From the NCBI GenBank assembly GCA_023260615.1, contig JALQUY010000077.1:1-8194 (forward strand): 8,194 bases of DNA. The letters run 5' to 3'. Below, piece by piece: positions 4,607 through 8,194 of the stretch. Origin of the DNA: Schleiferiaceae bacterium. GTDB taxonomy: Bacteria > Bacteroidota > Bacteroidia > Flavobacteriales > Schleiferiaceae. Each line of letters opens with the position of its first letter. Positions within the stretch are counted from its first letter, which is position 1. The translations under genes were made by a program, and so were the position numbers. The notes under the pieces are model-generated. The model had not been told where the DNA came from. It saw nothing but the letters and a program-made list of their open reading frames with translations, and ran no database searches.

Positions 4607-6268
4607 ATGAAGAAGCTCATTTTTGCCGTTGCGACGGCCCTATTGCTCAGTGTTTTTTGGCCCGGTGTGTGGGGCGTGGAGACGCAGCCGTTCACGCTTA
4701 CGTGGCTCTTTGCTCTGGCGCCTATGTTGGCATTGGAACGGTCTATTCGCCACGATGCCTTTGGGAAGAAGGGATGGCGGATGTTTGGCTATGCCTGGGT
4801 GAGCATGGGAATGTTCAATGCGGGCACGACGTATTGGGTGTGGAATGCGCATTGGTCGGGGGTGGTCGCCACCGTGCTGATCAACGGCGGGCTCATGGCG
4901 GCGGTTTGGACCCTGTATGCATGGGTGGCCCGAAAACACTCCCAACGCCTGGGCTATTGGGCCTTGGTCAGCGGGTGGTTGGCGCTGGAGGTATTCCACG
5001 AGAATTGGGCCTTTAGCTTCCCTTGGTTGGATTTGGGCCATGCGTTTGCGGCGACTCCAGGCGCTGTTCAATGGTATGAATACACGGGCCACCGCGGGGG
5101 AACCCTTTGGTTGCTCGTGTCCAACATCGTTTTCATCGAGACCTGGTACAAGACCAAGGATGCGGAAGGCCGAATCGGCTGGTCCTCTTGGAAATCCATG
5201 TTCCGTTCGCCCCTACCCTATGTGTGGGGGCTTCCCTTGGTGCTGAGTTTGGGCATTTGGTCGGGGCTGAACACCGAGGATGAACGCCTCATTTGGGCCA
5301 CCTACGTGCAGCCCAATGTGGATCCCTACACGGAAAAATTCTCCACCCCGGACCAGTGGCAGGCCCATGTCTGGGCGGATAGCTTGCTCGCAGACTTTGG
5401 AGGCATTCAACCCTCCGATAACCCTCGGGTCCAGCGGTATCCCTCCGCCTTGGTGGTCTTTCCCGAAACCTTTTTGCACGAAGGTATCCAAGAACGCTAC
5501 GGCAATGCATTCAAGCCCATTCACGCGTTGGATACGGTGCTTCAAGCCTATCCAAAAACGTCCTTGCTGCTGGGGGCTTCCACCTACGAGCTCTACGACG
5601 CAGGGGAAGAAACGCCTACGTCTCGCCCTATTGACGCACTAGGTCGCCGCTTTTACGACAGCTACAATACGGCCATTGAACTGACCAACGGCCAGCCCAT
5701 GGAATTTTACCACAAGTCCAAACTCGTGGTAGGGGTGGAGTACATGCCCTTTGCGAGCACCCTAAAATCCCTGATTGGCGATGCCACCATTGCCCTCGGG
5801 GGAACCACGGGCACCTTGGGCACGCAGGAAGAACGCGAAGTATTTTCCTTGGCCGACAGCAGCATCAAAGTGGCCCCCATTATTTGCTGGGAGCAAGACT
5901 ATGGCAGCTATGTGCGCGAATACGCCCAGCAAGGCGCCAATCTCTTTGCCATCATGACGAACGACGGCTGGTGGGGCAACACCTTGGGGCACATCAGCCA
6001 TTTCCACTATGCGCGTTTGCGTGCGATTGAGAACCGCCGAGCCATAGTACGTGCGGCCAATACGGGAATTTCAGGATTTATAAGCGTAGACGGGCAGGCC
6101 TACCAGTGGAAAACCTGGGATGAAACGGGCCTAGCATCTGCGCGTGTGCCTTTGATCGATCAGAAGACTTTCTATACGCAGTACGGCGACTTAATCGGTC
6201 GGGGAGGAGCGCTGCTTTTTCCCCTGCTTTTGCTGAGTGTTTTGGTCCGTCAGCGCGTGCAGCGGTAA
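4607..6268 (+). CDS. lnt: Apolipoprotein N-acyltransferase
   Basis: The 553-residue inner-membrane enzyme transfers an acyl chain from a phospholipid to the N-terminal diacylglyceryl-cysteine of lipoproteins, the last maturation step before Lol sorting. The N-terminal half carries several hydrophobic segments (about 4-20, 28-43, 60-75, 82-104, 117-130 and one near 205-220). The periplasmic nitrilase-like domain follows, and a last membrane helix lies at about 530-547. The catalytic triad is visible: Glu287 in 'FPETF', Lys370 in 'YHKSKLV' and Cys427 in 'IICWEQDYG'. The motif is CWE rather than the commoner CYE. 'TNDGWWG' and 'ENRRAIVRAANTGISG' are further family signatures. The frame is open to 4481 upstream, but the ATG at 4607 begins a normal positively charged, hydrophobic N-terminus (MKKLIFAVATALLL) beyond the pssA start. 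It is divergent from the phospholipid gene pssA, and phospholipid is its acyl donor. Confidence 0.93.
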   Translation: MKKLIFAVATALLLSVFWPGVWGVETQPFTLTWLFALAPMLALERSIRHDAFGKKGWRMFGYAWVSMGMFNAGTTYWVWNAHWSGVVATVLINGGLMAAVWTLYAWVARKHSQRLGYWALVSGWLALEVFHENWAFSFPWLDLGHAFAATPGAVQWYEYTGHRGGTLWLLVSNIVFIETWYKTKDAEGRIGWSSWKSMFRSPLPYVWGLPLVLSLGIWSGLNTEDERLIWATYVQPNVDPYTEKFSTPDQWQAHVWADSLLADFGGIQPSDNPRVQRYPSALVVFPETFLHEGIQERYGNAFKPIHALDTVLQAYPKTSLLLGASTYELYDAGEETPTSRPIDALGRRFYDSYNTAIELTNGQPMEFYHKSKLVVGVEYMPFASTLKSLIGDATIALGGTTGTLGTQEEREVFSLADSSIKVAPIICWEQDYGSYVREYAQQGANLFAIMTNDGWWGNTLGHISHFHYARLRAIENRRAIVRAANTGISGFISVDGQAYQWKTWDETGLASARVPLIDQKTFYTQYGDLIGRGGALLFPLLLLSVLVRQRVQR

Positions 6269-6293
6269 GCACCTCTATCCGCAAGGCGTGAAT

Positions 6294-6301
6294 TACCTTT
6301 G
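6294..6301 (+). promoter_or_regulatory. Bacteroidota-type -7 promoter box for lpd
   Basis: TACCTTTG is an exact TAnnTTTG match and is identical to the box ahead of pssA. It lies in the 58-bp lnt-lpd gap and ends 25 nt before the lpd ATG. An A/T-rich leader (TATTTAAAAACTTCAAGTG) follows. No clear -33 element was found. It suggests lpd has its own promoter rather than depending only on lnt read-through. Confidence 0.5.
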
Positions 6302-6326
6302 TGGTCCTATTTAAAAACTTCAAGTG

Positions 6327-7721
6327 ATGCAGTACGACGTCGTAGTTATTGGTTCCGGTCCCGGTGGATATGTTAGCGCCATTCGCTGTGCGCAATTGGG
6401 CATGAAAACCGCCATGGTTGAGAAGTATTCGACGTTGGGTGGAACCTGCTTGAATGTGGGCTGCATTCCTTCCAAAGCACTTTTGGATTCGTCCGAACAT
6501 TACCACAACGCCGTTCACACCTTCGCAGAGCATGGCATTGATGGTGCGGCTCCCGTAGTCAATATGACCCAAATGATTGCCCGAAAGCAATCCGTCATCG
6601 ACGTCACCTGCCAAGGCATTGACTTCTTGATGAAGAAAAACAACATCGACGTCCACCACGGGGTCGGCAGTTTTAAGGATGCTCATACGATCACGGTGAC
6701 CGGCGAAAAAACGACCGAAATCACCGCCAAAAACGTCATCATTGCCACCGGCTCCAAGCCCATCGAATTGCCCTTTGCCACTTTTGACAAAGAGCGCGTA
6801 ATTTCCTCCACGGAGGCCTTGAAATTGACCGAAGTTCCCAAGCACCTAATCGTCATCGGCGGCGGTGTTATCGGATTGGAATTGGGTTCCGTGTACAAGC
6901 GTTTGGGCGCTGATGTTTCAGTCGTCGAATACGCCGATAGCCTCATCCCCGCTATGGATGCCGCGTGCGGAAAAGAATTGCAGCGCACCCTGCGCAAATT
7001 GGGCATGAACTTCCACATGAGCACCAAAGTGGAAAAGGTAAGCCGCAAGGGCGACACCGTGACCGTTGAAGCGGTGGACAAAAAAGGCGCTCCCGTGAAA
7101 CTGGAGGGCGATTATGTGCTCGTCGCGGTAGGTCGCAAGCCCTACACGGCAGGTTTGAACCTTGAAGCGGCTGGCCTCAGCACCGACGAGCGCGGTCGCA
7201 TTGCCGTCAACGACCATTTGCAAACGGCCGTTCCCCACATCTACGCCATCGGCGACGTTGTTCGCGGTGCGATGTTGGCACACAAGGCGGAAGAAGAAGG
7301 CGTAGCAGTCGCTGAAACCTTGGCGGGCCAAAAGCCTCACATCGACTACAACTTGGTGCCCAACATCGTCTACACCTGGCCCGAAGTGGCGGGGGTCGGT
7401 CGCACCGAAGCCCAACTCAAAGAAGAAGGCCGCTCCTACAAGGTGGGTTCCTTCCCCATGCGTGCCTTGGGCCGTGCCCGTGCCTCTATGGACATGGATG
7501 GCATGGTGAAAATCTTGGCCGATGCCCAAACCGACGAAGTCTTGGGCGTGCACATGGTCGCTGCACGTGCGGCAGACCTCATCATGGAAGCGGTCGTTGC
7601 CATGGAATTCCGCGCATCTGCGGAGGACATTGCGCGCATTTGCCACGGTCACCCCACCTACACGGAAGCCATCAAGGAAGCCGCGTTGGACGCTACCGGT
7701 AAACGCGCCATACACGCCTAA
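6327..7721 (+). CDS. lpdA: Dihydrolipoyl dehydrogenase (E3)
   Basis: The 464-residue flavoprotein reoxidises dihydrolipoamide with NAD+ in 2-oxoacid dehydrogenase complexes and the glycine cleavage system. All hallmarks are present and in order. The FAD-binding GSGPGG is at 9-14. The redox disulfide pair Cys41/Cys46 is in 'GGTCLNVGCIPSK'. The NAD-binding GGGVIG is at 178-183. The second FAD motif 'AIGD' has Asp310. The C-terminal catalytic pair His442/Glu447 is in 'HPTYTE'. Length is standard for E3. A GTG immediately before the ATG (6324) is in frame, and I prefer the ATG. No E1, E2 or lipoyl-carrier gene is in the window, so which complex it serves cannot be told. Only 1 nt separates its stop from the next ATG, which suggests co-transcription. 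Confidence 0.96.
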   Translation: MQYDVVVIGSGPGGYVSAIRCAQLGMKTAMVEKYSTLGGTCLNVGCIPSKALLDSSEHYHNAVHTFAEHGIDGAAPVVNMTQMIARKQSVIDVTCQGIDFLMKKNNIDVHHGVGSFKDAHTITVTGEKTTEITAKNVIIATGSKPIELPFATFDKERVISSTEALKLTEVPKHLIVIGGGVIGLELGSVYKRLGADVSVVEYADSLIPAMDAACGKELQRTLRKLGMNFHMSTKVEKVSRKGDTVTVEAVDKKGAPVKLEGDYVLVAVGRKPYTAGLNLEAAGLSTDERGRIAVNDHLQTAVPHIYAIGDVVRGAMLAHKAEEEGVAVAETLAGQKPHIDYNLVPNIVYTWPEVAGVGRTEAQLKEEGRSYKVGSFPMRALGRARASMDMDGMVKILADAQTDEVLGVHMVAARAADLIMEAVVAMEFRASAEDIARICHGHPTYTEAIKEAALDATGKRAIHA

Positions 7722-7722
7722 C

Positions 7723-7926
7723 ATGCCGTACACGGCGCAGGTTGTATACGCTGCGCCCGCTGAAGTTCAGACGGGCTTGCGCCGCGCTATGCCTGCTTTG
7801 GACTACGCCGTCTTGCTGGAAACCGGCCAAGCCCATGGCGCTTTCCGCGAAGAGCTGGACCGCTACGATTGGTTGGCAGCCGGTGGGGCCCACAAAGTCC
7901 ACCGCCTAGCTACAGCCACCGCAGAA
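7723..7926 (+). pseudogene. N-terminal fragment resembling aminodeoxychorismate/anthranilate synthase component I
   Basis: This is the portion of the composite frame that looks native to the lpd neighbourhood. After the ATG it reads soluble, alanine-rich sequence with 'LDYAVLLETGQAHG' and 'YDWLAAGGA'. That recalls the N-terminal 'xxxVxLdSn...yxxlxAxGA' segment of Bacteroidota PabB/TrpE enzymes, which make aminodeoxychorismate or anthranilate from chorismate. A complete enzyme would continue for over 300 residues to the chorismate-binding domain, none of which is present. The family call rests on a short stretch and is tentative. The right boundary is approximate. Confidence 0.35.
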
Positions 7927-8142
7927 GTCATGAAGACTGCCGAGCTGCGCTGGTTTGCCGTCGAGCACATTGCCGCCAATTTGGTGGGCTTGGTGCTCAT
8001 CACCATCGGCAACAGCAAGTTCAAAAAGTCCACCGATGCCCGTACATCTCCGATATCGCCTTGTTACAGTGACTTAATGCAAATGGTACCGCCGCCGCAC
8101 CGCCACCAGAAAACTCGAAAACCTTCTCTTCTGCTGTGTTGA
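7723..8142 (+). CDS. Composite open frame after lpd: PabB/TrpE-like start, membrane-protein middle, unrelated tail (likely chimeric)
   Basis: The frame encodes 139 residues from an ATG 1 nt after the lpd stop. The first ~68 residues are soluble and codon-biased like the neighbours, and resemble the extreme N-terminus of chorismate-utilising enzymes (AVLLETGQAHG, DRYDWLAAGGA). Residues from about 69 to 105 (MKTAELRWFAVEHI, then a hydrophobic LVGLVLITIG, then SKFKKS) instead resemble the C-terminal third of a small Bacteroidota membrane protein family with a 'RxxAVEHI...ITIG.SKxKK' pattern. The final ~34 residues are Pro-, Arg- and Lys-rich, match nothing I recognise, and lie over a phage-like frame on the other strand. 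The first stretch is probably real coding sequence of the lpd operon. The whole is unlikely to be one natural protein. A genuine novel fusion cannot be excluded without comparison to relatives. Confidence 0.4.
   Translation: MPYTAQVVYAAPAEVQTGLRRAMPALDYAVLLETGQAHGAFREELDRYDWLAAGGAHKVHRLATATAEVMKTAELRWFAVEHIAANLVGLVLITIGNSKFKKSTDARTSPISPCYSDLMQMVPPPHRHQKTRKPSLLLC
7927..8040 (+). pseudogene. Fragment of a small multi-helix membrane protein
   Basis: In the same frame, 'ELRWFAVEHI' then 'NLVGLVLITIG' then 'SKFKKSTD' gives one charged lead-in, one membrane helix and a basic cytosolic turn. In the Bacteroidota membrane proteins I recall with this pattern, two helices come before and a last helix ending near a Pro-Trp comes after. 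Both flanks are missing here: the preceding residues are soluble and the following residues are not hydrophobic. Recognition is from memory of the pattern only. Boundaries are approximate. Confidence 0.35.
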
Positions 8143-8194
8143 TTTCAGCGTGCCAATTGCCACGAGCGCGACCGGTATCAACGCGAGTCCGATT
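8021..8194 (-). CDS. C-terminal piece of a phage virion-like protein (tail completion / HK97 gp10-type), entering from the right edge
   Basis: On the minus strand the frame is open from the window edge to a TGA at 8021-8023, 57 residues. It contains 'TRVDTGRARGNWHAEI' followed by 'GGGAAAVPFALSHCNKAISEM'. In phage head-tail joining or minor tail proteins of the HK97 gp10 type, a 'P/xVDTGRARxNW' motif is followed by a Gly/Ala stretch, a helix, and then a 'pY...le.G' segment. That last segment is absent: after 'ISEM' the frame reads into the opposite strand of the membrane-protein fragment and stops (YGHRWTF). The gene thus appears cut near 8045. The motif is distinctive, but the family name is from memory and the fragment is short. 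Confidence 0.5.
   Translation of the reverse strand, partial: NRTRVDTGRARGNWHAEINTAEEKVFEFSGGGAAAVPFALSHCNKAISEMYGHRWTF

Noticed and set aside
4330..5016. A 228-codon plus-strand frame across the pssA-lnt divergent region
   Set aside because: It runs antisense to pssA and out of frame with lnt, and shows no family pattern.
6078..6845. A 255-codon minus-strand frame spanning the lnt end and lpd start
   Set aside because: It crosses two well-supported plus-strand genes and the promoter gap, with no recognisable domain or signal.
6918..7733. A 271-codon open frame on the minus strand opposite lpd
   Set aside because: It is antisense to a fully motif-supported lpd gene. Its composition (Phe, His, Val, Gly rich) is what reading the complement of a codon-biased gene gives.
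8047..8072. A short plus-strand reading YISDIALLQ after the membrane fragment, as a frameshifted real C-terminus
   Set aside because: Only about nine residues fit, no membrane helix or Pro-Trp ending follows, and the opposite-strand phage-like frame explains the same bases better.
8074..8193. An alternative hydrophobic minus-strand frame at the right edge (IGLALIPVALVAIG)
   Set aside because: It overlaps the frame with the distinctive VDTGRARGNW motif, and its second half becomes Arg-rich and featureless. I judged the phage-like frame more credible.

Overview
This window reads as chromosomal DNA of a Bacteroidota bacterium, probably an aquatic Flavobacteriales-type lineage with roughly balanced GC. 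The clues are TAnnTTTG-type -7 promoter boxes, no clear Shine-Dalgarno sequences, and signal peptides cleaved before Gln (AGYA|Q). The gene set of PssA, PurS, an AcpH-type phosphodiesterase, PlsC, Lnt and Lpd also fits. The lineage is inferred from these features, not from a search.

Layout, left to right. Positions 1-865 (minus) hold a small secreted pilin-like or surface beta-rich protein. Its stop overlaps (TGATG) the start of a second exported protein, probably a PapD-like periplasmic chaperone, which runs off the left edge. A perfect 12-bp hairpin sits just inside the start of that second gene. Positions 989-2174 (minus) encode two adjacent, paralogous Crp/Fnr-like regulators, preceded by an 8-bp-arm inverted repeat at 2186-2223. 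Positions 2254-4572 (minus) form a lipid and housekeeping run: pssA, purS, acpH and a PlsC-type acyltransferase. Its first three genes are chained by 4-nt stop/start overlaps. A 34-bp divergent promoter region separates pssA from lnt, which is plus strand at 4607-6268. After 58 bp containing a TACCTTTG box comes lpd, at 6327-7721.

How the genes work together. PssA makes phosphatidylserine (precursor of phosphatidylethanolamine). PlsC supplies phosphatidic acid. AcpH removes phosphopantetheine from acyl carrier protein. Lnt N-acylates lipoproteins using a phospholipid donor. Most of the window's centre is therefore envelope lipid metabolism. PurS (purine synthesis) and Lpd (E3 of 2-oxoacid dehydrogenases) are housekeeping genes whose partners lie outside the window.

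The right end (about 7723-8194) looks abnormal. An open frame starting 1 nt after lpd begins like the N-terminus of a PabB/TrpE-type chorismate-utilising enzyme. Near 7925 it switches to what looks like the C-terminal third of a small Bacteroidota membrane protein, and near 8040 it loses family resemblance. From there, on the opposite strand, a frame carries a phage virion-protein-like motif (VDTGRARGNW). I read this as two junctions within about 120 bp, either a chimeric contig end or a real rearrangement next to phage DNA. It is the most unusual signal in the window. I see no CRISPR array, tRNA, rRNA or insertion sequence.
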